From NCBI GenBank assembly GCA_039000515.1, contig JBCFYV010011135.1, positions 9,116,642 to 9,180,641 on the forward strand: a DNA stretch of 64,000 nt, in the 5' to 3' direction. The DNA is from Timema cristinae. Its lineage: Eukaryota > Arthropoda > Insecta > Phasmatodea > Timematidae. Below, piece after piece: positions 12,221 to 23,763 of the stretch. A model generated the notes under the pieces. It was given only the letters and a program-made list of their open reading frames with translations, had not been told where the DNA came from and did no database searches. A program made the translations under genes and the position numbers. The first letter of the stretch is position 1. Each line of letters opens with the position of its first letter.

Positions 12221-12957
12221 TGTCAACTGCATCTCGATACTAATCTGTTTAATTTTTATTTGAATTTAAAAGAAAAATGAATTACATTACAGCCTCTATA
12301 CAAGTCTGCCATGAAAATATTGTCTTCATCTAAGTGTGCCCTGAAGGGAAAATTTTTGAGAATCTCTGCTTTATAAAGTAGAATAGAGTGATGTTCTGCA
12401 ACGGGTATGCTGCGATACATCAGTGTGCTGTGGTTAATTATTTGTGCCATTTGGCCATAGTACAGAAACACCATGTTGCTGTTCAAGCAGCACACTCATT
12501 AATTTGGTATGAGTGGGAGCTGTGCTCTGTCTGCATTTATTACGTACTCCTACTTACTAATATTTTAAATATGAACGAAATGTTTCAAATGTTAAAGATG
12601 TAGGCACAGAAAAATAACATCAATTTTTAATTGTAAAACAATGAAAGTTACTTCAGGAAAAAAAATTGTCTGTGGCTTCATAATTCTGATTTACCATGTA
12701 GCTGTTTGACTAAGTGCTGCGCACTTAAAAAGAAAGCAGTGTGCCGCACAAATAATACACTATTTAAGTTTACTGAGAACTTTAAAATTTTGCAGATCAC
12801 TGTTAAGAGGAATGGAATTAATTTTTTTTTAAACTCATATAATTTGGGTTTGAAACAAGTTTATTTGACTTGACAAAGTGAAAAAATACTAATTCTAATG
12901 TAACAAAATGTTTCAGGAAGGAATGAAGTGAATATAACTACAACAAGTGATAGAATC

Positions 12958-13260
12958 AAGTTTTTATATCATTACATTTTTTTGGCCAAAACAAATCAAT
13001 TATTTCTCCAGTATCAACATAAGAGTTTAGTTTTCTGCACATGCTAATATCAACAGATCTTGAATATTTGTCGAGGGTGTCCTGGAATTTTGTCAAAACT
13101 TTTTCTCTTTATTTAAAATGTTTTGACAAAATTCCAGGTCACCCTCGACATATATTCAATATCTGTTGATATTAGAATGTGCAGTAAACTAAACTCTATG
13201 TTGATACTAGAGAAATAATTGATTTATTTTGGCAAACAAATTCCATTTCTATAAAAACTG
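12958..13260. mobile_element. Foldback MITE, copy 1
   Basis: Two arms of about 130 bp are inverted copies around a short loop near 13110. Matching blocks: AAATCAATTATTTCTCCAGT with its complement, ATATCAACAGATCTTGAATA, and TGGAATTTTGTCAAAA. A diverged second copy is at 51981-52305. It could form a long hairpin RNA if transcribed. Confidence 0.75.
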
Positions 13261-13507
13261 AAAAATACTCACTCCCTTCTGCCGCACCTTAAATGTCCCA
13301 AATTCACAAATAATCCAGTTTTTTGGACGAAATTCTCCTTTATTTCCTTAATTTATCCAGACACAGCAAATTCCCTGTTTTTCCTCACAAAATAGTGTTT
13401 TTATGTTTTCTCATGAAAACTAAAATGTCATTATGTTCCAATTTTTTTATGTGTTTGGCAAACCTGTTTTTATAACCAACACACTAGCCTGGGTGAGATG
13501 GCACTAC

Positions 13508-13765
13508 CCAAATCAGACACTTTAGCTCAGTCAGTAGTGTATATCTTCTGAGCTAAGGGTCCTCGGTTTGATCCCTGGCATGGCTGATAAATTTATCATT
13601 GATGAAATATGGTGTTACCCTTTCACAGTGATGAATTAACGGCCGGCGACTGAATGTTGTTCTTGTCCTAGTCTTTTAAGTTAGATTATAAGGCAAATGA
13701 AGCTATGACAGGCCTAGTCAGCCGGTAGTGGAAAATATATGGCTTGAGTAAAAAACTGATCACAG
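13508..13765 (+). mobile_element. SINE-C copy, most complete
   Basis: Head ACACTTTAGCTCAGTCAGTA, box B GGTTTGATCCCTGG, body ACCCTTTCACAGTGATGAAT, and a 3' part AGCTATGACAGGCC, GTAGTGGAAAATATATGGC, GTAAAAAACTGA. The 3' end matches the copy at 25.55-25.73 kb, which defines the family end and shows it differs from the SINE-A/B tail. Confidence 0.75.
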
Positions 13766-14785
13766 GGTGGAAACATTTATGAATGTAAAAAACAAATTAG
13801 TTACCTATTTATTTGTATGTAAGTGAGTGATGTATTTAAATGTTGTAGTCTTAATAAGTAATTATTTTACTTGCACAATAAGTTCACCATTAATTAAAAG
13901 TTCCTGCTCTGATACATTTGAAACTAGGTCTAGAGAGGTCACAATTCTAGCTTTTCTTGATTTTAATTCTTAATTGCTAGTTACATTTTTTCACTTCTCG
14001 ATTCCTCACCATTTATCAATATAATAAAATGAAAAGTTTGTTTGTCATGAGCAATGAGTGATATATATCGCACACAGAGATTTAAAATTTAAAAATTAAT
14101 AGCCTCTTTGGACGAGCATGTCCATCCCAAAGCCGGGATTTTAAAATTTGGATTTGATTTTTTTTTAAAGTGATTAAAAAGTGGGTAGGATGTAATAAAA
14201 TAAGGATTTTTTATATATCTTTTTCCTATCAGCTTGAAGCAAATAAAAGTGTTGCCAAGGGTAGCCCCACAGTTCATTGTGTTGTTACCATGGGCAATGC
14301 CAGATACTTTTACTAATTATTTGTATATCAAACTATAATGCATTTTTAAAAAAAATGTATTCCTAAATAACCATTGATTTGTGCAAAATCAGCAGAACAC
14401 ACATTTCTTTCAAGCTCTAGAAAGTTTTGGCATTTCAACAAAATTTTGAACACACAATTTGTTAGCACTGAAATAAAACTACTGGGATGTTTTAATCCCA
14501 TGTCATTCGAAAAATTTGGGATTCGTAGAAATCTCATAAAAATATCTCAAATATAATTATGAAGACTTTGACTTCAAATAACATATTTCAAATTGGACAT
14601 TGAAAGGAGGATAGTACTACACACTTAGCAGAAAATAATACAACCACTTTTCCTTTGTTTGTATACAAATAACTATTTTAGGCGGTTGGTAAAAGGTATT
14701 ATATAGACTTGTGTGATTGGGAGCCTTTGAAATGTCATACAGGGTGTACTTTGTGTCCATTGTCACACATGTAGCAGAAACATGA
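13766..14785. other. No recognised feature
   Basis: AT-rich, no supported gene. Overlapping frames on both strands at 14346-14556 are shadows of each other with no motif. Confidence 0.5.
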
Positions 14786-15275
14786 ACCTTGAATGTAAAG
14801 AGACTAGGAAAGTGGAGGCCATGGGAATAAATTTGTGAGGAGCATGTTAGCTGTCACAAGGAGAAACAGGATTAGTATTGAAGTTATCCGGGAAAGAGTT
14901 GGGATACAGGGAGTACATGAGATAGTAGAGGAAGTAAGGCTGAGATGGTATGATCATGTAATGAGGATACTGGGAGTACATGAGATAGTAGAGGAAGCAA
15001 GACTGAGATGTTATGAACATATTGTAATGAGAATGTTGGAGGACATGAGATAGTAAAGGAAGTAAGGCTGAGATGGTATGGGCATGTAATAAGGATAGAA
15101 AAGGAAAGAATACCAAAGAGAATGATGGAGATGAAATATACAGGAAAAAAGATTGTAAGGAAGACCAAGAAAGATAAGGAAGGAGCAAACAACAGACTGT
15201 CCAGGTGAGAGAATAATGGAAGCAATTAAAAGAGGAAGATGGCGACATTTTACTAAACTGACCTGGCCACAAGTT
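14786..15275 (+). pseudogene. LINE reverse-transcriptase C-terminal relic with internal duplications
   Basis: Frame at 14835 reads MRSMLAVTRRNRISIEVIRE, then VEEVRLRWYDHVMR, the characteristic 'RRLRWxGHVxRM' tail of many non-LTR retrotransposon ORF2 proteins. The block EIVEE-RLRWYDHV occurs three times in tandem with frame changes, so the relic duplicated internally. It is followed by ERIPKRMMEMKYTGKK and a tail segment shared with 6.8-7.1 kb. Broken, non-functional. Confidence 0.75.
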
Positions 15276-15734
15276 GGAAACAGTTGATTATAATGAGTTG
15301 GGGAAACTAACAACAACAAAAATGGTATCAATCTAATTAATTTACTTTAAAAAAAGTGTTAATCTTTGTTGCTTATTGCATTAAAGACATGACGAACATA
15401 ATAGCATTGATAAATTTTCAATAGTTTCACATTAAATAAAATTGTAGATATTTAAAGATTTAAATTTGGCTTTGAGGTTCAAAATAAAATCTAAGATTCA
15501 AATTCGATCCATCTATAAAAATAACTCAAATAATACAGTAATTTTATTCTTTTGTTTAAATGCCAGAACTTTCGTTTACTAGGATTCAAGACATAAGAAT
15601 CAAGGTATCACAAATTGTAAAGCTTAAGATCTATTCTAAGTCTATCGATTCCGGTATAAATTTAACCACTAGGGATTAAGTTTGCTGCCCTTAACTACAG
15701 CTATCATATTGTATCTTATCAACAGCACTATCCA

Positions 15735-15955
15735 ATTTAAAGTAAACTCTCGCAGTAGACTAAACTGCTGATGATGGGGAAATCAAAATTCCAATCTTGG
15801 TCAGGTGTACTAATGGTAAATGGTTTTCCACTTTCCCTACATGCAAATGTGGGTACATTTCCTCTAAATATAACCTTACTAATCCCTAAAACCATTAGCT
15901 TTATTAGTACACAAGAGTATAAACCCGAGCGAGTATTAAGACAAAGTGCTAAAAT
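15735..15955 (+). mobile_element. SINE-A copy, 5'-truncated
   Basis: Head remnant AGTAGACTAAACTGCTGATG, body GGTTTTCCACTTTCCCTACA TGCAAATG and TTTCCTCTAAATATAACC, diverged tail AACCCGAGCGAGTATTAAGAC. Box B is decayed (AAAATTCCAATC). Confidence 0.65.
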
Positions 15956-16429
15956 AAAATTAACGAAGCTGCTTCTATATTAAGTTTTTATCTAATATAA
16001 ACTCGAGCATATGAATACAGGGACGTACACATTAATTACTTCTGTGGAAAATCTAAAACAATTATTTTCATATTTACTAGTATACAGGGTATCCACTATT
16101 TTCATAGCACAATAATCCCTCTATTTTCCGTTTTCTTCCAGACGGAATTGCTATTTCCCCTGGCCCTTTGGACATTAGACATGTCGATGTGGTTTTTAGT
16201 TACTTGCATAAGAAAATTACATAATCATTAAAAGTCAATCTTTGAGGCTTTTAACTCGTAAATATATCACTTTCAAATAATACATAGTTGGGCATAAAGT
16301 GTTGACACATTTAATAACACCATGGCTTTATTATTTGAACTACTAGATGTTTCAAATTAGACTTAAAATAACAACCAAAATTTTACATGTACCCTTGAAT
16401 TATTCACTTTTGAAAACAATGTCCTTAAG

Positions 16430-16645
16430 ATGGCCACATTAATATGCAGTATGCACTCCTTGAAACTTAGCATGGCTTTGTGCAATGTTTCTTATCTAAT
16501 TGCTTCAAATTCCACCACAATTCTTTACTTAGGTTCCTGAATTGTTCTTGGGTGAGTAGCCTAAACATGGCTCTTTAACATGCCCCAAAGATAGTTCAAA
16601 TCTGTAAAGTCTGATGAGCATGATGGCCGACAATTGTGTAACAAG
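16430..16645 (-). pseudogene. Tc1/mariner-type transposase C-terminal relic
   Basis: Minus-strand frame reads SSDFTDLNYLWGMLKSHV, stop, ATHPRTIQEPK, stop, RIVVEFEAIR, stop, ETLHKAMLSFKECILHIN. This is the 'RSPDLTPLDFFLWG-LK-VY' region with the third catalytic acidic residue and the following helix of mariner-like transposases. Three in-frame stops, so inactive. The N-terminal part is not recognisable upstream. Confidence 0.7.
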
Positions 16646-17386
16646 GTGCCTAAGGAAACATTTTTGCAAAGCACCTCCATTGATGTATTAAATAGCCAAG
16701 CTATTATATTTGTTAGTTACAGTTATAGCCACATCTAAATATCATGTTATTTAAATTGATTCATGGATAGCTCAGTGGTGGAACATCCAACATTAGCAAA
16801 TTAAGAACCGCTTAATCCCTAGCGCATCCAACATTATTAAAATCTGAACCACTGGTAGATTTTTCATTGGTTTATCAAACCATATTTTGTTATGAACCAC
16901 TATGAGCTTACCCTATTGAAATTTCATATGTGATTATTTGTGGAAGTTGTGATTCAAACCAAAACTCTATTTAGTGTAGTTGAATGTATGATTTAGTTCC
17001 TAACCAATTGTAACAAATATATAATTACTATGTCTTTAATAAAATTAATAATCATAATAAAATATAATTACACACTTGTTATGAGTTTATTACATACTAT
17101 TATATAAGGCTGTTAGCAGCAGGGTGAACCTATAGTTGAATAGTAAGATTCATCTTATCTCTTTAGTTTAAGCTGAAAAACGCAAATTCCTCAGTCGGGC
17201 CTTTTAATTCATGAAAGGTTTTTTTTTTTAATAAAAAATCCTGCAGGCTAGGTTCTGTATTGTGGTCTATACTTTAAGTCTGCACAGTTTCAGTATTCTA
17301 TGTTATCTAGGGATTTCTAGAGGATGTGGAAAAAATCATGTTTAGGTTTTGGGTTTCCAACACTCATAAAATATTAATATAATACC

Positions 17387-17633
17387 TAGCACCGCATCTT
17401 ACTACCCGTTCGGGTTATAGGCTTAAGCACTAATTACGCTAATGGGTTAGGAATTGGGAAGGTTGAATATAGATGAGGTGAACCCACATTTGTGTGGAGG
17501 GAGAGTGGAAAACCATTTAAGAAAAACCACCTCTGGTCTACCCGAGCAAGATTCAAACCTCGATCTCCCCGTCCTCGGCAGTCTAGCTCAACATGAAACT
17601 AGCGTGTTAGCTAACTACGCCACCGAGGTTGGT
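17387..17633 (-). mobile_element. SINE-A copy, full length
   Basis: Tail AGCACCGCATCTTACTACCC GTTCGGG at left, body ATTACGCTAATGGGTTAGG and GTGGAAAACCATTTAAG, box B complement GATTCAAACCTCGATCTCCC, head ending ACTACGCCACCGAGGTTGG. Shows the class II tRNA-like long variable region between the boxes. Confidence 0.85.
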
Positions 17634-18192
17634 AGCACTTGTAAAAGATCACGGTTTTGTTATAGATGATAAGTTTTTAATTACATGTTATATTTTACAT
17701 TTAAATATCAAAGTTTTCTCATGCTATTTAATTATTTTTAATCATTTCTTTTTAGACAATCCGAAACAATATTTTAAACATAATTAAAAATACTTATTTT
17801 TAATTTTGGAATGTTATCATTGATGTGTAATATAGTGCATATATTAGTTAATACCTTTCAATAAAGGCGTCGTATTTACTTGAAAAAGAGAAAATTAATA
17901 CTTGTCATTATTTTTATATATAATAAATTATTTTATTGTATTTCAAAATATTTGTATCCAGCGGGAGGGTGCACCATTGTAAAAAGAATTTGTTTGGGCC
18001 ATGATCAATCACATGGTTTAAATTGGTCAGTTGTCATTTTGAAGTTGTATACGTTAGGCTTTTGTGCTGTAAACAATTTTTTTAGGCGGAATAAAATGAT
18101 AAATAAGCTTTGTGCTTGACCTCAAATAAATATAAATAATATTAGTCTAAATTGCTGTGGTTAACTATAACATTCATACATTTTCATTACAG

Positions 18193-18252
18193 TTATCCAA
18201 AGAGAAAGATGTCAGCTGTTGGTGTAGGGATACATTAACGGACTATTTCTAA
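18193..18252 (+). CDS. Possible terminal exon of an unidentified gene
   Basis: A good acceptor (CATTTTCATTACAG) precedes an open frame, LSKEKDVSCWCRDTLTDYF, ending at TAA. About 260 bp later, AAATAAAAG near 18510 could be a polyadenylation signal. It is phase-0 compatible with the exon at 4509-4616, so the two could be one gene with a 13.6-kb intron or missing exons between. The product is not recognised and the segment is short enough to be chance. Confidence 0.3.
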   Translation, partial: LSKEKDVSCWCRDTLTDYF

Positions 18253-20703
18253 CTTTGGAACTGTCATCCAATTAAACTCCGGTGATGAAAGTACTCTACA
18301 TAAGTTGATACTGATTTTGGTACAATTTTGCATATTTATTGAAAATTGCTATGTTAGAAAAACTGCTGTACCTGTAATACATAAGATAATATCTTGTACT
18401 ATTTTATTTTCAACACTTTTGCATTGTTTATATAATTTTTAACATATAATGTAAAAAGCTAGTAAGAAAAGTGAAACTCATTATACATTCATGATGTATA
18501 TTGTAATATTTAAATAAAAGATCAAGCACAAAATTAAAAAGTAGAATATTTTCTCCGGCTCTAAATAATTGTCAGTATTAAAAAAATTGTGGAGAAAAAT
18601 ATAGATGGGCTCTCTCCAGCTTGCAGTTTATATGGGTGATTCATTAGTTGGGTAATCCGACCTGGTCACCACCAGGCGGACATTGTGTGTTCTGCTATTT
18701 GGTGCTGTTTTTACAATAGTTAGTGTCAAAACAAGACATTTCATAAGACATTTCTCATATAATTTTGCCATGATCAATTCGGTCCAATTAAGCCGCGATC
18801 AGGTGTGCTTGTTTTTTTTTTTTACACCGTCTATCGCATGTCATCTGACAAATCATCTTGCAATATTTGTTTCCTCAGATAAAACGTTACTAAAAATATG
18901 CAATTTATTAATTTTGACACACTTTGTATGTGTTTTATTTACATTTAGTTTATGATGGTATTAAGCATCAATTTCATTAACATTAATTTTTTTTGGAGAG
19001 ATTTATGATAAATTGGCAAAAATTGTGCTTACGCCATGAGGCATCTAGCAGGTGACCACAAGAAAAACAGCACTAATAGTACTTGTTCTTACTTTTTTTT
19101 TTAGTTTTTGGTTTTTTATGTGTTTTTTTATTCCAAGAAAATCTTGCTACATTACAAATACTAAAAAAACATTTCCTAGTACTAAAAAAACATAACGAAG
19201 GATATATTTAGAATTTGTATACTACACGTTTAGGCGCGACTCATTCATGAGATGATCAATACACACACGATTGGTCTCAAGTCATCCAAGAGATTATTAC
19301 TCCTGTTAACACCTTGGTCTTCATGGCTCTGACTCGACTGCCTGATGGAGGGAAGGGAGCCAAAAGGATACTAGGAGATGGACCGCGCCCCAACCCTAGC
19401 AATCTAAATGTTAGGCAACTACGTCGCTAAGTCATCTCTCAATGACATGCGACCAATGGCGGGTTAGTAAAATTAACGAGTAGAGTTTGACTAAAAAACC
19501 AAATAAATTCTTAATAGCAACATTGTGTATTACAAAACGAGATAAACACACATTATTTGGGTACAAGACAAACTGTATTTGGAATGATTAAAAATTATGT
19601 AATTCTACCACTTTTAAACTGCTTATACATTAAAAATGATTTGTCTTTATTATATTATGAGTATTTAATTGTGTACATCTCATACTCATGTCTAGTTATA
19701 CTAAATTTAAGCCCCATGCATTAATTACTTTGGCTTAACAATGGGATGAAAAAGGCATAACCCCTTATAACTTGTGAACGATAATTATTTGAAATCATTA
19801 AATCACTAAGTTATAACTATGCAGTAAATTGTTGATGGTCGAATGACTTGAAGCAGCCTTCTTCACCACTGCCATGATCTCAAAACATTTCATTCTCTCT
19901 CGGCTCCTGTAGGGACGGCACGCTATTCTTCTGCAGAATTTACTCCACACCATCTCTCCACCTCTTCCTGGTTCACATACAAGGTATACACCAGACACCT
20001 CTCGAGCCAGGTTGAGTCCTTAGCCACCGAGGAGTGCTACAATATAGTTGCAGTGCTTGGTGATAACACTTCCAAGTGAAACAACTCAAACCACCAGCCA
20101 ATGACCATACCTTTTCAGACAAGTAACTATTCATCGTATTTGAAGTTTGTTTACAGTTAAGAAAGACTATTTGCAAACAGTCGCTTGAGCTAAAAAAATA
20201 AAATACCAATGTATTCTTTGTAATCTGCATTCTGACCTGAGGGGTTGGTTTATGGGAAAGGGGTGGTGCAGCAACCTGAATCTAGGTTTTGAAAGCTAAT
20301 TTATTGTTACTAGAAGGCAATATTTGAGTGGTCTCGAGTAAAACAATTTTTTTAAATGACTTTTTTTTTTCAAAAATCCTGCTAGATAGCAATGTTGTCA
20401 CTTGGGACGGCACGTGATCCCCAATGAGCACAGCCATTTTAACCTTAAGGCTGTGGGTCTGGTGTATACCTTGTTTTATGTAATACTTCTACCAACCGGT
20501 CTCATGCGCTCAGGTCTTCTTGCGACTATCTGCATCCATCCTCTCAACATCCCCAAATCATATAAACTGTGATAATCTATCCTCCTCAACTCACTTGTGA
20601 TACCAACTTACTCCCCCCTTCTTTCTTTTTTTCATTTCCATCCAACCTTGTCATGTTCATTAGCAATCTTGAGTACCCATTTTCGCTGCAGCTGATTATT
20701 TAA
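18253..20703. other. No confident gene; unidentified repeats
   Basis: Contains a hairpin CCTGGTCACCACCAGG near 18660 and CpG-richer patches at 19310-19430 and 19860-20040. Frames of 66-90 codons at 18683-18955 (+) and 19798-20230 (-) have no recognised motif. A former fifth MRPL50 exon was sought here without success. Confidence 0.4.
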
Positions 20704-20725
20704 ATATATATATATATATATATAT
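20704..20725. repeat. (TA)n microsatellite
   Basis: Eleven TA units. Confidence 0.85.
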
Positions 20726-20749
20726 TTGAGACAACAAGGGACAGGAACT

Positions 20750-21003
20750 ATTATTATTATTATTAGCACCGCGTCTTACTACCCGTTCGGGTTATGCGCA
20801 CTTACGCTAATGTGTAATGGTAGGGTGATTGCGAGATGAAATGGAGGACCTACAGTTGAACGTGGAATCCGAACCACGGTGGAGGCCTGGCATTCCCCAC
20901 ATTCACAAATGTCTTGTCAGAGGTGAAGGAAGGGTTTGGTAATCAGATAAATTTGTGCCGGGACCAAGGATTGAACCCCGGCCACCAGCACAGAAGTCTG
21001 AGA
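20750..21003 (-). mobile_element. SINE-B copy, 5'-truncated, with target duplication
   Basis: Tail with short (TTA)n at left, body ACGTGGAATCCGAACCACGG and TCAGAGGTGAAGGAAGGGTT, box B complement GGATTGAACCCCGG, stopping at AGAAGTCTGA before box A. GACAGGAAC flanks both sides, a 9-bp target-site duplication that proves 5' truncation at insertion, as in LINE-driven retrotransposition. Confidence 0.85.
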
Positions 21004-21341
21004 CAGGAACAATTAAAAGTACACATTGTGATCTCTGTAGCTATTTCTTAACAAATGTTATTTATCCTGGTAATGTTAATTTAAGTATCTTTGTTAAAAT
21101 ATCACTTTAGTTAGTCGGTCTAAAGAGAATCATTACAAGAACATGAAAGGGTAAAGCAACAATTATTATGTAACACATTTTGTAAATAAATAACCAATAT
21201 TCACATACATACATATATGAGCTTATTTTGTGAAATTTTGCAACCATATAAATTATAACAATTTGTGTAATAATAATGTTGAATTTATTATTTTAAAAGT
21301 GTATGTGACTCATTTTAAAATTATTTTTGTAATCCACAACC

Positions 21342-21440
21342 TGTCCGGGTTATGAGCTTAAGTACTAGTTAACACACATAGTTTTAGGGAGAAAGGTTAT
21401 ATAGTGAGATTCGAACCTTAATCTCCTAGTCATCGGCAGA
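21342..21440 (-). mobile_element. SINE-A fragment with internal deletion
   Basis: Tail remnant CCGGGTTATGAGCTTAAGTACT joined closely to box B complement AGATTCGAACCTTAATCTCC; most of the body is missing. Confidence 0.55.
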
Positions 21441-23206
21441 TGTAAATTCAATTATTTTAATAATTCCTTATTCAATAATTTAAATATTGTGTTGAAGTCA
21501 CTTATATATATTTGATGACAAATGCACATCCATAAGTCCTGACCTCTCGGATGTTTTGTTGCTTTTCGTCAGGGTCAAGGGAAAAAAGGATGGATATTTC
21601 ACATTTTCTAGGACAACAACTTTACCATCTCAACCCTCATAAGAACCCCAGCATATATTCTTTATAAATTAATTTAAAGTGCATTATAAAGATCTCATGA
21701 TTGTCTAACAGATGGGAGAACTAACTATATTTTAGCTAGAATTGGACTTTCCCCCCTTTTCCCTTCAAATGTTCACACGTTTTGTTTTGCCAAACATTGC
21801 TAAAAATTTGAACTTTTTGTGGAATCAATCTCTGGTGAATGGAGAATAAAAATTCTGTATGCCAACCTCACTTATAGATTTCCTTAAATAGGACACAATC
21901 CATTTCTAGAACAGCTATAACAACATGATGTTTCAAAATGTGTGTGAGCCTCACAGAATCATGGATTGGGTCATTGGTTCACATACCTGCAATAGAGGTT
22001 TAAAATAGACGATTGGTCACATGTTTATATTTTGAAATACATTCTCTGACTTGTCAAAGTTAAGTGGTAAATAGCACTATCTGTAGTAGTGATTATAAAC
22101 TATTTTAATATATATCTTTAGTCCTCAAACAAACACTTTTATGATGTATTACCCCAGGTTGCGAAGGATTTTTTACAGGTTTATTTGGTTTAAAAAAATG
22201 GCTTATCCTCCTGTCGATATTTAATTAATAGTAATAATTTACTTTACCTCACAGGAATTGTTATTAAAAACATATTAACACATTGTGGAATTTGCAACAA
22301 CCCAAAATAAAGCTTTATCGATTATTTCTAATTTGGTTCAATTCGAGTTATAAAATAATATAAAATTCATATTGATATTATCAAAGCTTCGCAGGATTTG
22401 ACAATAATACTTTATATTATTTTAAAAATCTGGTTTATTAATATTTACATAATAATGCACATAAACTATTTGTATTATACTTATTTTATCTCTTATGCGT
22501 GTCTCCTGAAGAATGATATTTTAATTTGACACTTCATTTGAAATATCAATATTTTATTTTACCAAGAGGCAGTTTTGTGTACTCAAGTTTGAATCAAATA
22601 ATTAAATAACTTTGATTGTTTATGGCCATGATGTTTTGGCTACATGACCCTTGTACTTTTTCTTGTATTTTAATCCTGTCACAATGGTGGAACTTTTTGT
22701 AAAAACGTTGATTCCTCCAAACATGGTGTCAGTGTCTAGAAAGAAAGAGCAATTAGTCATTTAAGAATGTATGCACTTTCCAGATAAGTTATTTACAGTG
22801 TAAAATTGATAATTCTTAGAAAATATTTCCATTCATTGGAGGTATTTAATGTGCACTTTCTGAACAAGCTGATTATATCAACACATGAGATTTTCCATGA
22901 GCGAGAACGAAAGAGCAAACTAATTTTACCGGAAAGATATTTTCACTTATTATTTTTACATGCCACAATCAAAATGGGACTGACAGCTTTACTTACCCTG
23001 CTTTGCTACAGATTTTTATCGCTCAAGAAAAATCCATCGACTCTGGATGAGTTTGAACTCACGAATGTCGGGTCATGAGGTGAGCAATTAACCCCAAAAC
23101 CATCAAGGTCGACTTTTAAAAAGACAATTATTTACATTCAATAGGAATATGTGAACATACTCAATTTTATTTTATTTTGTCATAAAGTCTCAGTATCTGT
23201 TCATGT
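21441..23206. other. No recognised gene
   Basis: AT-rich. A segment near 22836-22890 (GAGGTATTTAATGTGCACTT, AACAAGCTGATTATATCAAC) recurs at 63020-63070, so it belongs to an unnamed dispersed repeat. Confidence 0.5.
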
Positions 23207-23395
23207 TAAACACGTATGTACTAATTACGCGAATGTGTTAAAGATGAGGACAGCTTAGTTTTGAAACAAGTGTACCCACATTTGTGAGGAGGAAGAGTGA
23301 GAAATATTTGAGGAAAAACCACCTGCAGTGCACCCGAATAAGATCAAACCACCTCGAGAGTCCAGTCCATTAAACTACTAAAGCGAATTAAGAGC
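23207..23395 (-). mobile_element. Degenerate SINE-A copy
   Basis: Blocks TACTAATTACGCGAATGTGT, CCCACATTTGTGAGGAGG, GAGGAAAAACCACCTGCAGT and a decayed box B. Tail hairpin lost. Confidence 0.6.
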
Positions 23396-23414
23396 AATTT
23401 ATTCAAAACATAAC

Positions 23415-23602
23415 TAGCTTCGGTGTATAAATGGTCTAAGATGTCACTCTTGCAATTAACTGGATTGCAGATCAGAGTTCAAATCCAGGCCAGGTGTACT
23501 GAAAGTAGTTCTTACTAAATTGTTTTCCCAAGCCACTTCACACGAATTTGGATACATTTCTAAATTCAACCTGAACAGGTAGTGAGATGCAGTGATAAAA
23601 TA
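23415..23602 (+). mobile_element. Degenerate SINE-A copy next to MRPL50 exon 4
   Basis: Head AATGGTCTAAGATGTCACTC, box B CAGAGTTCAAATCCAGG, body CACACGAATTTGGATACATT and tail AACCTGAACAGGTAGTGAGATGC. It ends about 40 bp from the exon 4 splice donor. Confidence 0.65.
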
Positions 23603-23643
23603 TATTTCTTACATACAAAGTGTAAAGTTGGTAATTGAAATAC

Positions 23644-23763
23644 CTGGATGGAAGCGGTGGTATTCGTGCTGAATGTGAAGATTAGGTGGGAGCTCAATGT
23701 TCTTCAGCGCATCAAGCGGTGTCTTCACATTCACTGGAGTTTCGTAATATCTGATAACATCAC
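23644..23763 (-). CDS. MRPL50: MRPL50 exon 4
   Basis: It starts after TTGTTTCAG, completes the split glycine codon of exon 3, and encodes [20 protein letters not shown] and then [17 protein letters not shown]. The exon ends at CCAG/GTATTT. The sequence beyond the donor loses family resemblance (ISITNFTLCM then stop) and a SINE-A copy begins about 40 bp later, so a fifth exon further along the minus strand is expected. I did not find it in 1-23.6 kb. Confidence 0.88.

Noticed and set aside
14847..15331. Minus frames of 106-141 codons with repeated serine/leucine/tyrosine motifs
   Set aside because: Shadow of the LINE reverse-transcriptase relic on the + strand.
21540..21600. Minus-strand frame DPDEKQQNIREVRTYG as the missing MRPL50 exon 5
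   Set aside because: No acceptor AG precedes it and the sequence does not match the mL50 C-terminus I would expect.
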